From NCBI RefSeq assembly GCF_036417845.1, contig NC_090020.1, forward strand, positions 48,406,425-48,470,424: a stretch of 64,000 nucleotides of DNA. The letters run 5' to 3'. The notes under the pieces were generated by a model, which was given only the letters and a program-made list of their open reading frames with translations, searched no databases and was not told the origin of the DNA. The position numbers and the translations under genes were made by a program. Source of the DNA: Apteryx mantelli (taxonomy: Eukaryota; Chordata; Aves; Apterygiformes; Apterygidae). Below, piece by piece: positions 36,201 to 51,200 of this stretch. The stretch's first letter is position 1, and every line of letters starts with the position of its first letter.

Positions 36201-39200
36201 AGGAGTGAGGTTAAAAAGCTTGGAACCCTTGACAAGGAACCAACTAAGGAATAGAAAAAAATTGTTTTGATTCTAGCACAGCCTTGTAAACAAAGGACTA
36301 CATGTTTTCCTCCCTTGCAGCAGCAGGCCATTTTTGTATTGCTATTCTATTCTGTCTATCTCAGGCATGCTCAAGAAACCTTGACCTATACATTGGACCT
36401 CAGTGGTTAAACACACTGCACAGAAGTGCACTTAGCTTACAATAGCAAGGAATGATTATTTGTTTTTTCTTGATTTTGTTCCCCTCTCTTTCCATTTCCT
36501 CCTGACTAAGGCTTTTCTATGTGTGTGCTGTCTCTCAACTATCACCTCACCTGGTTTGTGCCACCCTGAACCCATAACTTTGGCCTTCTTTTAGTCCAGG
36601 GATGAATTTGAATTTTGCATGCATATTATTTCTGTGGAGGTCCCGCCTTAAATAAGTAAATGTGTGCATCCAGAAAAAAAAATGAGCATTTAAAGTTTTA
36701 AAAGTGATTGATGTGAATCAGAGTCCGCTTGGAATGTGGGAATACCAACCTAATTAGCTTCTGCCCTAATTAGACTTTGGGCAGAAGGAGCAGTGTGGCA
36801 CTTCCTGTGCTCAGTAATTGAATGATGCTGGAAGGGAAAAATGGCAATTATTTTCAACAAAGGGAGGGAGCATTTAGAACAGAGGGGGAAAAAATAGAGC
36901 AAAACTTTGTTAACAGGATTGGGAGGAGGAGTCCATGCAATATAAAAGTCTGCTGATGATGTGAGAACTTAGGTATAGTCAGAGGGGCAAGGACTTATGT
37001 AAAAGGCATTTTAAGAAATCAGTTTCTTGACTCTCACAAATAATAGTTGTCTTGGAAAAGAGTCTCAGTGATACATGTCAGTGACAGTGATCTGAGTGAG
37101 GCCAGAATGAGACAGAAAGGACAAGGTAGCTGCTGAACCAAGAGGTGCACTCTTCTCTGCATGAAGAACTCAGTTCTTCTAAAAAAAAATACAGTTTATG
37201 AATATTTTCAGTACTATTTGATATTTTCGTTTCTGTGTTTGCAAACAGGCTACTCATATTTACAATGTGGAAATTTAAAACAGTATAAATGCTTGAGCAT
37301 ATTCTGAAAGTTGTCTTACACATATTTCTCACAAACAACATCTGATTTTAGACTTGAAATCAGAAATGAATAAGACCAGAAAGCTACCTTTGTCGAAAGA
37401 CACCAGAGGCAGCGATAGCTCCCAGGAAGAAGCAATAGACCAATGGGCCAGGAGACGGAAACAGTTCAAAGACAGCAAAAAATGCAGTTCAACTGGAGGA
37501 AGCTCCATAAACAGCACAATCACCGAGGGATCAAGTGAGTAACATTAGTCTGACAATTGTATTCTTTTTCCTTTATGTGACTGACACTCTGTTAGGATTA
37601 TCAGCCATGGAAATTGATCTTCAGTTCGTAACCTGAGTCTCTATCTTAGTCATTACTGTGAGCAATCATACTTTATCCAATTTAACCATTCCTCAGCATG
37701 GGATTTAGGTTCCTTCTTTCTCCTTCATACAACACGACAAACAATCTGACTGATAAAAAGTAGACTTTATCATCCTTGTCCATACACAATTAGGCATAGG
37801 ACAAACTCTAAACATAGGCAGTTAGGTAATTGCTCATGGCAGCAGTTTTATGGGTGCAGCAAAAATGTCACAGTCTCATTGCCTGCTTTGCTTAAATCAG
37901 AGCTGTGGGAAGCTGGGAGTTCCTTTCTCCTCACTAAGATCCCTCCCCCAGCTTTTATCTTCAGGTTTGCTGCCCGGGTTGTCCTTCATTGTCCCTCCAG
38001 TTACTGGAACAGTTATTCCTGTAACTGTCTCATTAAGAAATCTGTCACCTTGCCACATGTTTGAGACTATACCAAACTCAGCAGCTCCTCAGATGCTTGA
38101 TTCCAATAGCCAAAAAGAACCTAAGTGCAACTCATCCCTGACACTCATAAGACGCTAGACTTGACATCTGTGCCAAAAAGCTCAAGCAGAGGAGAGGTGA
38201 AGAGACATTCAAGAAATGTCTTGGCATAACTCCCTAATGCCAGAATGCCAGTATTTCTTTCTGTGTTTTTACCTATTCAGTGCACTTTGAGCTCTACTAC
38301 AATTTTAAAAATTCAGTATTCTAGTTGTCAAAAAAACACTGGGCTGTACTGAATTGCTTGGTTCTAAGTCTAGGGTTTTTTTACGTATAAATTCATGCTA
38401 GTTGGTTAAGATGTGCTTTAAGTATGACAGCTCAGTAGTATCTAGTTATTAGTGATTTTTATACAGTTAATCATGGCATCTCATACTGTCTGTATAATAA
38501 GGGAGAAGTCAGTAGATGTGGCATGTTTGTGTATATAGATACAGTTAAGCAAACTGTCAAAGAAAAGTGGATTGCATTGGATACATGCTAGATAAATCCA
38601 GGAAGTACAGTAACTTGTTGAACAAAACTAAAGAAAGGTTAATTTTTATCTTTTCTGTTTTGAAATTGGAAATCATTCTACATAACTGTCACACCAAATA
38701 CAGAATAAACAAAGTAAATAGTGCCTTTCCCCACCTGCGTTATACAAGGCATTTTGTACTTGAAGGACCATGATTTTTTTTTTCCTCTCAGACCATTTAT
38801 ACTAAAGTATTTTTTCAGTCTATCCATTAATATACTCTCTGATATTTTATACTTTTCTGTGCCTTTCACCATCTGGTTTTAGCTTTCAAGTTGTAGCTCC
38901 CAGACTGCTCAGGAAGTTGGCATATCACTGCACAGCCTTTTTCTCCCCAGTCAAACTGCTGTCTATATTCTACCTCTCACTCAGCCATCTCCCCTCATGT
39001 CCTGACCCCTTGTCACCCTGAAAATTACTGATTTTTCCTGTAGCAGAGGAATTACAGAGTTCTTCACTGTCTCCATGTTAATCTGGGTGATACGGTGTGA
39101 GCCAGTGGACCTGTTACATGACATAAGACATTGTGAATGTAAATTAATATAAAGCAAGAATCTGAAAATCCAGTACTAAAGTTTTGCCATGAAAACTATT

Positions 39201-42200
39201 AATTATGGAAGGATATATATACAGGCTACTTAGAATACATTATAAATGTAGTGATATAGTGCATATACTATTGTAATGAAAGCATGAAGGTTTAATTTCC
39301 TTTGGTCAATAGTTCATATCCTATAATGAAAAAAGTCAACATTTTTTATGTTTATCTATGACATGTCTTAAATAAAGTCTTGCTATTTCATAGGACTTTA
39401 ATACAGATTTTTGTAAAAACATATAGGACAATAGACTATTAACAGTGTACTGTAACTGGGTCAACAGTGAATCATTTGTCCATATAATCCAATCTGCTTT
39501 AAAAAAAAAAAAATCACTGATTTAACATTCTATGCAGGGGAATCTAAACAATGATCACTATATTCCAAAAACTCAGGATTTTGGAACTTTTGTAGCCACA
39601 ACGTAATGTTTCACATAGACAATCAGTGGTCAAGAGGAGACACAAAAGTGAGTCTGTTCTGGGCTTACAGATCTGTAGAACAGCAGAATTAAAGATGTCC
39701 ATTAGCAGAGTAAAGCAAAAATATGATATCTACAGAAAACAAGAAAAATCTGCCACAGAAGCAGAGAAATACCATGCAACACTGTATTTTTCAGTATGAC
39801 ATTATAGATATTATTTTAACAAGAACAACTCAGCAGGAATCTATTGATTTGAGGTTATTTACTATATGCGGATACAGATATATTTTTATGAAACCTCCTG
39901 ATAACACAAGTAACAATAAACCAGGTCAAACAAATATTCAGCAGCCTAAAGCATTACAGAGGACAAGCGAAAAGTCCTATATCCAAAAATAAGACTCTTT
40001 CCTCGCTTCCCTTTTAGTAAAACTAAATACAAGACTATGCATCTGGAAGAGTTAAGATTAGGCAAGCAAATGTAGTAATCATTACCTGAGTCATGTCAGT
40101 TACTTTCCTGCTTCTTTTTGTCTTCCCACATGCACTGGACTCATACTAAATTCCTATAAAACTTGTTCAGCTTGCTAATGAAACAGACCAGATAAGAAGG
40201 CTTCACAATTAATTGCCTAAAGCCAGACATCTCTTAAACAGGTGCAGCTCCTGTTTTGACCATTTGCATTTATACTTCACTTGGTATTCACATTCAATAT
40301 GCAATAGCACCCAATATTGTGATCTTATATTCTGACATCTTTGCAGACTGTCCTTTATTAGCAGCAGCAAAATTGCAAAACTAAATTGAGACAATACGAA
40401 CACTTCCTTAAGAAGTTCATGGCATTTCTTCCTCACTGAAGTCTGTTGTTTTCATTCATTTTGCCTACTGACATTATTTTTATTTGTTTTATCCTCATGA
40501 TAGTGAATTCAGAGGATGCTCGGTCAGTAGAACTGGGACTACATTCTGAAAATGAGGACAGAGGTTTCTATACAGAAAACTTTCATTCTGCTTCTTGGGT
40601 TTTCAGAGGAGATGATGTCTCTCCCAATAATAGTCCTAGATGTCTCAGCAGAAGGCCTAGACCAGTGGCAAGTAAGTAGTCTAAAGCTACAAGTAACAAA
40701 TGTCATAAAACTATTTGTAATTTGGGCACTCTGAGAATACCATGCGGTTAACATTTTGGAGAAGATGCCAGACACTTATGCTGAAGACAAGAAAAAGAGG
40801 AATCCGAAAAGGTGAAAGGGGATTACAAAACTAAATAAGTATTTCTTATTGAGCTAATTTCTCACAAAATATTGTGATTACTTGAAAAAAATCTATATTG
40901 GTAAAGGGTCAGAATAAAACTTCCTCTCTTGCTGCATGATAAACATAAAAGCAATGTATTTCATAGCTTCTTCAAGCTTGGCAGCATCACACAGGACTAT
41001 TTGTGGACATAAAGTATATTTAATTGTCATAAAATCAGTTCTCCATCAAACTTTCAAACAGTAGATCCAGAGAGAAAAGCATAAAGTTTGCTATGAGTAT
41101 TAAGTAGTCTTCTTGTTCTGTCTGCAGTTTAAACCCTGTTATGCAAACAGATACAGTGAATGTCTTTTTGTTTGTTGGGTTTTCCTTTGCTTTTCAAATG
41201 TTAAGTTACTGAAAGGTAACATGGTTTGAAGAGCTAAGAACAAAGTGAAACACCTCTGTAGCTTTCCAGGAGATAGTTCTTTGCTGGAGCTCATAAATCA
41301 TTCACCACACACTGGAGGAAACAAAATGTGCTCCATAAATCTCCAGGTATGAAAAATCTCCTTTAAAATATATGAGAATATTCTATAGAGCTTTTTGATT
41401 GCTTTCGCTCCCCAGAGGAGAGTCAGAAGTTCAGCAAACCACTTAAAGTAGGTATTGAAGTATCTATGCTCTTTTAGATAGATGATGTCAATTGGCCTGC
41501 TGGTAAAGTAACCTTTAAAGCAATTTCTATTTTCCAAATGTTAAGACAAAACAACCATCATAAAATAATATTAAATTGGCCCCCATTAAACAAACCTGGT
41601 AAAAGAATCAAATGGTCAAAAGCAGACACTCTGAGAAGAGAATCTGAGTTTACACTGAAGTCTGGCAGGAGTATAACATTTACTAATGAACCAGACCTTT
41701 TGAGACATGATACTAATACTAGGCCTTTATTGCTGTTATGAGAAAGAAAAGTTGAAATGTGAAGCAGAGAATTAGACCCTAATCTTCCTTTATAAGGAGG
41801 AGGATCCTTTTATGTGTTGAATTTTGCTGACTAGAAATACACTTCACATGGGTACGGCCATCTGTGGTAGAAGATCCCAATGGGGGGCAAAGGGCGCAGG
41901 GGGCAGGGAGAAGGGATTGGACTAGAGGACTATGAGGGAGTGGGAGTGGGGAGAGAACAAGGAAGGGATGAAAGAGTAAAAAGGAAGCAACTGGTGTCCA
42001 AAAGATAGAGACCTTCAAAAACATAAAAAGGAGAAATAGACTTAAACTCATTCAAGAATTCAGAGTGAATTTTATATTTACAACTTAGAGCTCTGGCACA
42101 CATTCATTTAACAGAGGGCAGGAGTGATTTTCTCTCCCAAAATGTTGTCAGTGGAGTGGAATGTTTGAGTGCGTCTTTGCCACTTCAGTACAAAGTCCAG

Positions 42201-45200
42201 CCACTTAACTTAAACTGCTGATGAAATCATACTTCACTGAAGCTGTCCGGCTTTGCCCTGAGATGAATGAGGTTTTGTCAATCCCAGTGTGAGGGGGGTA
42301 AGGACTGACAGAGGGGCAGTACCAAACAGCAAGGAATGGTACTGAAACCACCCCAGCAATTTGCAGAATGAATGAGTGTCAGTTCCTATAGACAGAAAGT
42401 TTTATAAACAAGCTGCTGCTTGTTAAATTGAATTTGATTTGCAAAGAAAAAGGATCTCCTTTTCCCTTCCCTGCAGTTCGTGAAAGAACAGTGAAGATCT
42501 CTAAAGGAACTGGCAATTACCCATGGGGTTTTCGAATCCAGTTCTCAAAGCCTATCCTTGTGACTGAAGTTGACACAAGTAAGTAGTGTTTCTATCTATC
42601 TATTAACTTCTGCTATGAAAATATGTTGGTGAATAATTTGCACAATTAGTGGATGTGAGATATTTAATAAAACATACTTGCACTTCTGAACTGCTCGTGA
42701 CAAACTATCTTAAGGCCCCAGTAAGTCTGGAGGCAAAGAGGACACTGGTCTGTGTCCTTCCAGTGCCAGTTCATACCTTATGCAAGTGTCTGCATCAAAC
42801 CTCTTTCCAGAAGGAAGGTCTAGCACTGACATCCATTAATGACAACAACCATAGAATGAAACAGAGGATGCGGTAAGGATGCACCCACATCTAGAGTACT
42901 GTGTGCTCTACTGCTCTTTGCATCTCAGGATGGACACAGTAGAGTTAGAGAAGGAACGGGAGGTAGAGTAGACTCTGAAAGATTTCTACTACCAAAGACT
43001 CAAAACAGACCAAGAGGGCCCACCATCAAGGCATCTAACAGCAGCTCTGTTACTTTCCTGGCCTTATGTATCATGTTGTCCTGTTTCCTGACTACAGTGG
43101 TCTAATATAGGAGGCCTGCAAATCCATTAGCTGAACCCATCACTTTAAATACTGCATACAAATGGTATCATTATTAAACTCCTCTAGAGAAAAATCAGAA
43201 AAGCCAGAAATCTGAGCAAAGGAGCAAAATGCAGAGAAGAAAGTGACATATCTGAAAGGTCAAACACTAACACATTAAAAGCTTTAAGACTTGTATCAGA
43301 AACCCACACAACTCCTTAAGATCTGAACATTGTTAGATTTATACCTCAGCCATCATGTTTTGTACATGATACTGTTGTTCATGACTTATAAAAGTCATTC
43401 TAACTTGTTGCCTCAGAGTAAATGTTCTGCTTATTAAATGCTAAAAATAAAGCCTTCAGTCTAGAAGAGCAACTCATGCAAAGGACAGACATATTCAACA
43501 GAAAAAAAAAACCAAACACGTTAGAAGTAGTTGACTTATTTTCTATCCATTTGCAGAAGCTGGTTATGATTTATCCAAGGACCTCTTAATCTCTTACTGT
43601 AACCTACATGTAAATAAACATGATTTTGGCAACATGTCCTTGAAAATTGTTCTGTGTTTAAGCATGTAGAGTCAATAATTCCATTATCAATTGAAGTCTA
43701 GCTAACAATGTCAATCTAAAAAACCTTTTGCCTGTAGAATACTGTACACAGGACCTAGTAAGATTGAATTATGACTAAAGTGACTACGTAATCCTATTTA
43801 TCCCAAAACACCTATATAATTTTACTCCAGAATACAGTTTTTATATCTGTAGCCCTTGAGACTAGATAATCTTCAGAGTATAATTCAGGTGCAAAATGAT
43901 ATGACATGAATCTGAAAAAGTAATTTTGAGAAAACAAAATCTTTCTGGTCATCTCATTACAATGTTACTTTTGAGAGTGAGGTTAAAGATTGCCATCACT
44001 CACTGCTGATTATTTTAAGAAAACAAAATTACTGGGCTCTGCCATCATTGATCTAAATACTACAACTGTGGTGATGTGTACTTGGACAACTAGTTGTGGT
44101 ATCAGATTGCTGGGAATTCAAGTTCCCATTCATGCACAGTTCTCTTAGCTCCAAAGAGATATTCCTTCTCCCTAGTTTTAAAAGTTTCAGCTGACTTCCC
44201 CATTATAAACACATAGATTCCCCCAGTGCTCTTAAATCAAAGAATATAACCCCTGAAGAGACCTTTCAAATACAAATGAGGGAGTTTTACACCTAAATGT
44301 AAATAAATTATAAGTCATATACACAGCATTAACCCTAATATCCAACAAACACTAACCCTAACACCTACTAATTAAAATGAAGTATAGCAAAACAGCTACT
44401 CACATCCTATGTCACTCCTAAGTTTATTTATATCTTCTGTTTTCAAATGTGTTTACTTTTAAACAACAAATGACTATTCTTTTTTACAGACAAACTTTTA
44501 GTAAAATTGCATTTCTTCAAAATATGGCTGCTCCCATTAAAAGAGATATAAAAATTGCATCTGGATAACTTTTCAGTTGCACAGTGAAATAGACATTTTT
44601 TAAAATAATATTTTAAAGAGCATTTATGATCATAAAATCTTGTATGATACATTGAAGGCCAGCACAAACCAAAATGTCTAATTTGTGAATGGTTTGTAAT
44701 ACATATGTGGGTAAACCATGGCTTTTTGTGCCTACTGTTTTTTATTAAGTTTTTACTGATCTGTTACCCCCAGCTTCTAAGTGTCCTCAGAAACACATGG
44801 AGCTATCACATTTACTTATAGAGTTCAGGTTATTAAAAATTAAACTTTAAATAATATGGGCATGGAATAATTTTTCTTCCAGAAAGTATTTTCCCAGTAT
44901 ATTAGGAATGCTCAATTATAAATGAGAAGAAAAAACTGCGTCTGAAAAATATGTGGGTGGGATTTAAGTGACTCTGCATTAGTGTTTGTGAATGGAGCAT
45001 ATTTATCACATCTAATTTGCCTCCATTCCTGGCTAGTATTTGTCTGAGGTGTATTTTATTAGGAGTATATATACTTTGCAACAGTTAACAAATAAACAAG
45101 ATGATGATACATTAGCAAATCTGAATCACTCACTCTTTTGTTAGCTAGTATGTTATTTCCTCTTAAAGACACAAACCACAAAATATTATAGCCAAATTCT

Positions 45201-48200
45201 GTTAACCAGCAAGAGAAACATTAGCTTAGAAAGCAGTCTTTTGGTCTAAAATTCATAACTCACTGGAGTAATGGATGCTCTTTCCACTGTTTTCACTGAA
45301 GTTTGGACCAGACCTTTTGCGGAAATTTAGGCCCAAACCCTCAAAAATACTGAACTGCCTACTTGCCCCTTAAAGTATTTAAATCATAATGACATTAAAT
45401 AACATTTCTCCACTGCCAGTGATTCTCAGGCACTGAATCAGTACTAAACCCTGAAGTTTCATTTGTAGGGCACTCACAAGTTGCTCAGAAAAACTTACCC
45501 ACATCCAAGTTGAAGTCATGAAGACCCCAAAGCATAATTCTTGACTAGCTGGACAGACATCTGTTTTGCTAGCAAAGCCTGATCACATAGATATGCTTGA
45601 TAATAAAATCCCATTTTTCTACTTTTGATTCTAGACAGTGCAGCTGAAGAAGCAGGGCTTCAGGTAGGGGACATTCTGATAGCAGTCAATGGAACTGATG
45701 TCACCAGCATGCCACATTCAGAAGCTGCAAATCTGGCAAGGAAAGGTGAGTTTGAAATCATCCTAAATTACATGAATGAGGATCACTATACAATGCTCAT
45801 AACATACAGACAATATGGTGATGGAGGCTACAGAAGTCTTAATTAACAGTTAATATGTCTACACTGGCATCACCTAAATCCCTTGCTTATCTAGACCTTG
45901 CTAGGAACATAGCAGAAAATGGACATACACAGAATCACACACACAGAATCGCTGAGGTTGGAAGGGACCTCTGGAGATCATCTAGTCCAACCCCCCTGCT
46001 CAAGCAGGGTCACCTAGAGCACATTGCACAGGATTGCATCCAGGCGCGTTTTGAATATCTCCAGAGAAGGAGACTCCACCACCTCTCGGGGCAACCTGTT
46101 CCAGTGCTCTGTCACCCTCACAGTGAAAAAGTTTTCCTCATGTTAAGATGGAAGTGTCTGTGTTTCAGTTTGTGCCCATTGCCTCGCGTCCTGTCGCTCG
46201 GCACCACTGAAAAGAGTCTGGTCCCATCCTCTCGACACCCTCCCTTCAGATACTTGTACACATTGATAAGATCTCCTCTCAGCCTTCTCTTCTCCAGGCT
46301 AAACAGGCCCAGCTCTCTCAGCCTTTCCTCATAAGAGAGATGCTCCAGTCCCCTAATCATCTTTGTGGCCCTTCGCTGGACTTGCTCCAGTAGTGCCACA
46401 TCCCTCTTGTACTGGGGAGCCCAGAACTGGACACAGTACTCCAGATGTGGCCTCACCAGGGCTGAGTAGAGGGGGAGAATCACCTCCCTCGACCTGCTGG
46501 CAACACTCTTTCTGATGCAGCCCAGGATACCATTGGCCTTCTTGGCCACAAGGGCACATTGCTGCCTCATGCTTAACTTGGTGTTCACCAGCACTCCCAG
46601 GTCCTTCTCAGCAGAGCTGCTTTCCAGCAGGTCAACCCCCAACCTGTACTGGTGCATGGGGTTATTCCTCCCTAGGTGCAGGACCTTGCACTTCCCTTTG
46701 TTGTACTTCATGAGGTTCCTCTCTGCCCACCTCTCCAGCCTGTCCAGGTCTCTCTGAATGGCAGCACAGCCCTCTGGCGTATCAGCCAGTCCTCCCAGTT
46801 TTGCATCATCAGCAAACTTGCTGAGGGTGCACTCTGTGCCTTCATCCAGGTCATTGATGAAGAAGTTGAACAAGACTGGACCCAGTACTGACCCCTGGGG
46901 GACACCGCTAGCTACAGGCCTCCAACTAGACTCTGTGCCACTGATCACAACTCTCTGAGCTCTGCCATTCAGCCAGTTCTCAATCCACCTCACTGTCCAC
47001 TCATCTAACCCACACTTCCTGAGCTTGTCTATGAGGATGCTATGGGAGACAGTGTCAAAAGCCTTGCTGAAGTCAAGGTAGACAACATCCACTGCTCTCC
47101 CCTCATCTACCCAGCCAGTCATTCCATCATAGAAGGCTATCAGGTTGGTTAGGCATGATTTCCCCTTGGTGAAGCCATGCTGACTACTCCTGATCACCTT
47201 CTTTTCCTCCACATGCTTGGAGATGGCCTCCAGGATGAGCTGCTCCATCACCTTTCCAGGGATTGAGGTGAGGCTGACTGGCCTGTAGTTCCCTGGGTCC
47301 TCCTTCTTGCCCTTTTTGAAGACTGGGGTGACGCTGGCTTTCTTCCAGTCTTCAGGCACCTCTCCTGTCCTCCATGACCTTTCAAAGATGATGGAGAGTG
47401 GCTTAGCAATGACATCCGCCAGCTCCCTCAGCACTCGTGGGTGCATCCCATCAGGGCCCGTGGATTTGTGGGTGTCAAGTTTGCTTAAATGATCTCTAAC
47501 CCACTCCTCCTCCACCAAGGGAAAGTCTTCCTTCCTCCAGACTTTCTCTCTTGCCTCCAGGGTCTGGGGTTCCTGAGGGATGGCCTGAGCAGTAAAGACT
47601 GAAGCAAAGAAGGCATTCAGTAACTCTGCCTTCTCTGCATCCTTCATCACCAGGGCACCCACCCCATTCAGCAAAGGGCCCACATTTTCCCCAGTCTTCC
47701 TCTTGCTACTGATGTATTTGAAGAAGCCCTTCTTGCTGTCCTTGACATCTCTAGCCAGATTTAATTCCAAACAGGCCTTAGCCTTCCTCGTTGCATCCCT
47801 GCATACTCTGACAACGTTCCTATATTCCTCCCAAGTGGCCTGTCCCCCTTTCCACTTTCTGTATACTTCCTTCTTCAGGTTGAGTTTTGCCAGGAGCTCC
47901 TTGCTCATCCATGCAGGTCTCCTGCCTCCTTTGCTTGACTTCCTACTCATAGGGATGCACCGCTCTTGAGCCTGGAGGAAGTGATGTTTGAATATTAACC
48001 AGCTCTCTTGAACGCCCCTTCCTTCTAGGGCCCTCACCCATGGGATTCCTCCAAGTAGGTCCCTGAAGAGGCCAAAGTTTGCTCCCCTGAAGTCCAGGGT
48101 TGCGATCCTACTTAGTGCCCTGCCTCCTCCTCGCAGGATCCTGAACTCCACGATCTCAGGGTCACTGCAGCCAAGGCAGCCCGTGACCTTCACATCTTCC

Positions 48201-51200
48201 ACCAGTCCTTCTTTGTTTGTTAGTACGAGGTCCAGCAGCACACCTCTCCTGGTTGGCTCCTCCACCACCTGTGTCAAGAAGTTGTCACCAATGCTCTGCA
48301 GGAACCTCCAGGACTGTTTGTGCCTAGCTGTGTTGTCTTTCCAGCAGATATCGGGGTGGTTGAAGTCCCCCATGAGAACCAGGGCCTGGGATCGTGAGGC
48401 TACTTCCAGCTGTCTGTAGAAGGCCTCATCGACTTCCTCTTCCTGATCAGGTGGCCTGTAGTAAACACCCACAACAGTGTCACCCATGCTAGCCTGCCCT
48501 TTAATCCTTACCCATAAGCTCTCGACTCGCTCTTCATCCACCCCTAGGCACAGCTCAATACATTCCAAAATATTCCCCAAAGAGCACATTTGACAATAAT
48601 GCTTTTGGCTCTCCTGCCTTAAAGGAAGAGTCTCCTGAAAGTGACATCAGAGACACCAATATCCTATTTATGCCTTATGCTTCCTCAGGGGAAATTCACA
48701 GCTTGGTTCAGTGCTCCCAGTAGCTATTTCTGTGTTGCCGGGAACAGAAGTCTAGTCAGGAGAGCAGAGAGGTTATTTCATGAGGCAGCCTTTTGCAGCA
48801 CCACAGAAACAAAAAGTCAGTAGTATTGATCATGCATATTCTTCCTAGTATTGTGATGACTAAAACCTAAAGATACCCATGTTTGCATGTTGAAAGTCAA
48901 TCTATTGCAGCTCTTTTATTTATCCCAGATACGGTTTTGACAAGGGCTTACAGGAAATTCAATAAATTAAAATGCTTTTACAAGACAGTGACAAATTTAT
49001 CTTGACACATACCAAGTTCTTTAATTATAGATGTGCCATTCACACTGTTACATTTAAGAGTATGTCACATCTTTTAGTAGATAAATCTCTGATTACAGAG
49101 TATTTTTAACTCCACCAAGAGAACACCCTCTGGCCTGAATCTTGGCACACAGGTAGCATTCCCAAAGTCAAACAACCCCAAAAGAGAAATCCAGCAAATG
49201 TTTTGCAAATGAAAATATGTCATAGTCACAGTTCTAATTCTTTTTCAAGGCATTGCCACCTACTCTGAAGTAGTATCTGGTATAATCAGAATTTCAGGCC
49301 TCTAGGGGCAAAGCCATAGATGTGTTGATAGCATCAGCAAATACTATAAAACAGTACCACATTGCTGATAACAATACCACATTTTCAGCCAATCTTGCAG
49401 TCTAACACCTCTCTTGAGCACTTTTACCTTTTGCAGTTGATAAGTGGGCAGATTAGCATAGGTTAGGCTCCAACAGCAAGCTTCTTCAGTGAGGGGCACA
49501 AATAGCAGGAAACGTTAGTAGACTCCAATACATAGAAAAGAAAGAAATCCCAAGAGCATATGTAACATAACAGAGACTGAAAGTGGCCCTAAGGGCATTC
49601 TCAGCAATTTTTGTATAAATCTCAGTTTATGCACACACATCTGGTTTCAGGCAATGAAATTTAGCCAGTTCTCCAAACTGATAAAATAAACTTGGTGCTT
49701 GTAAAGGAAGATGACAAAAACTGTTTTAAGAGTTGTCTTTAGATAGCTGGCTCCATTACTAGTCCTCAACACAATGCGAGTTTCATTCCTGAATTTCTAT
49801 TAAAAGAAGGCCAAACGTTCTAGAAGCTGCACTGGGAGGAGAAGGGGATGGGATGGCATACTGCCTTCTTGCTCTTCACCCCATAGCGGCAGGACTGTAC
49901 TTCTGCAGGACACTGCATTATTATTTCTAGTTCTGACTTATGTTTTAAAATTCTTCATGTAATATTTTAGGTCCTGATATCTTGACTATGGTGGTGGGAT
50001 CAGATATCAGCCGTTACCCTAACACTCCCAGGCCCACCTGTCGAGGATATTTGCACAAACGAACACAGTCAGCGATATTGAAGGGATGGAGGAAGAGGTG
50101 GTTTGTGCTGAAACATAATGGCCACCTCCACTATTACAAACACAAGAAGGTAAGGAGGAGGCTGGTGAGGAAGTAAGCTGTGTCCTGAACTAAGAAGTGC
50201 AGCGCATTATCTTGGCTTGTAGTACTTATGGAATAGCACCAGTACTAAAGATGCTTTCTGTGTGTGGTCTATACAGAAGGTCCCTTGGGCATTTCTGTCT
50301 TCCTTTATCCTAGTGATAGTCACAGACACTGACTGTCAAGGCTTTGATGGATTCATGTTTAATCTCATAGTTATGATGCTAAAGAAGTCTATGAACCAAA
50401 GAGGCTCTGGGAGGCTTTGGAAGAAAGGAAATAGTTTCAGAAGTCTATACTTCTGAGCTTTATATTTCATCTATTATTTTATGTATTCTTTTTAAACTGG
50501 CATAAGCATAAAAGTTTTCTCTGTGTGTGTGTGAATAAGCAATAGAATTGTACAGACAGATATGGGGAAGTCTCAGTTTCTCAGAGTGCTGAAGGACTGT
50601 GGCACTGCTCAATGCCTCATTTATTCTCTGTCATGTGAGAAGGAAGCTGCATCCACTCCTAAGTACTATATAAGGCTTTACTTCAGCTAACAGTAGGCTT
50701 CCTAAAGGGCATAAAACTGGTGCTTCATGAAGAATAATACCTTACTTGGCATTATACTGAGGCTCCCACTTCAATATGGAGTAATTTACAATCCCCTTGT
50801 GTACAAAGGGTCTTAATGGCCTAAAAATCAGTGGCTTCGTGGGTGTGTCAGCTATACATATTTGGATATTCTACATACTTATGTGCCACAAAAAATAAAT
50901 ACATGGCATTTTTTAAAAAGTAATTTTCAGGTTTTCCTCAAAATTTGCAACTCTAAGGATCTTTGTTTAATGAGTTCATATGAAATGCCTGCTGGACAGT
51001 TCCTCGAGGTGCCAATGAGCGCATTTCAGCCAGTATCCAGCAGGAGGAGTATTTTGATAACAGATATTTTTCGCTAGGCAAAGGGATGAATTCATCTGCT
51101 ATACAGTAGCATTTTACTGTAATTTGCGAGGCAGTTTAGCAGGTGTTGCATGTAATTACAAGCTACTAATCCCCTCCCTTGTGTAACTTCGTGACAAACT

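Noticed and set aside
44330-44365. Telomere-like CCCTAA units (also GTTAGGGTTAG near 4102)
   Set aside because: Only one or two units each and not in tandem. Too short to call an interstitial telomeric repeat.
45855-46334. Plus-strand 159-codon open frame next to the PDZ exon
   Set aside because: It is mostly the antisense of the CR1 3' end.
46353-48419. Several plus- and minus-strand frames of 60-90 codons inside the CR1 copy
   Set aside because: They are shadows of the CR1 ORF2 frame.
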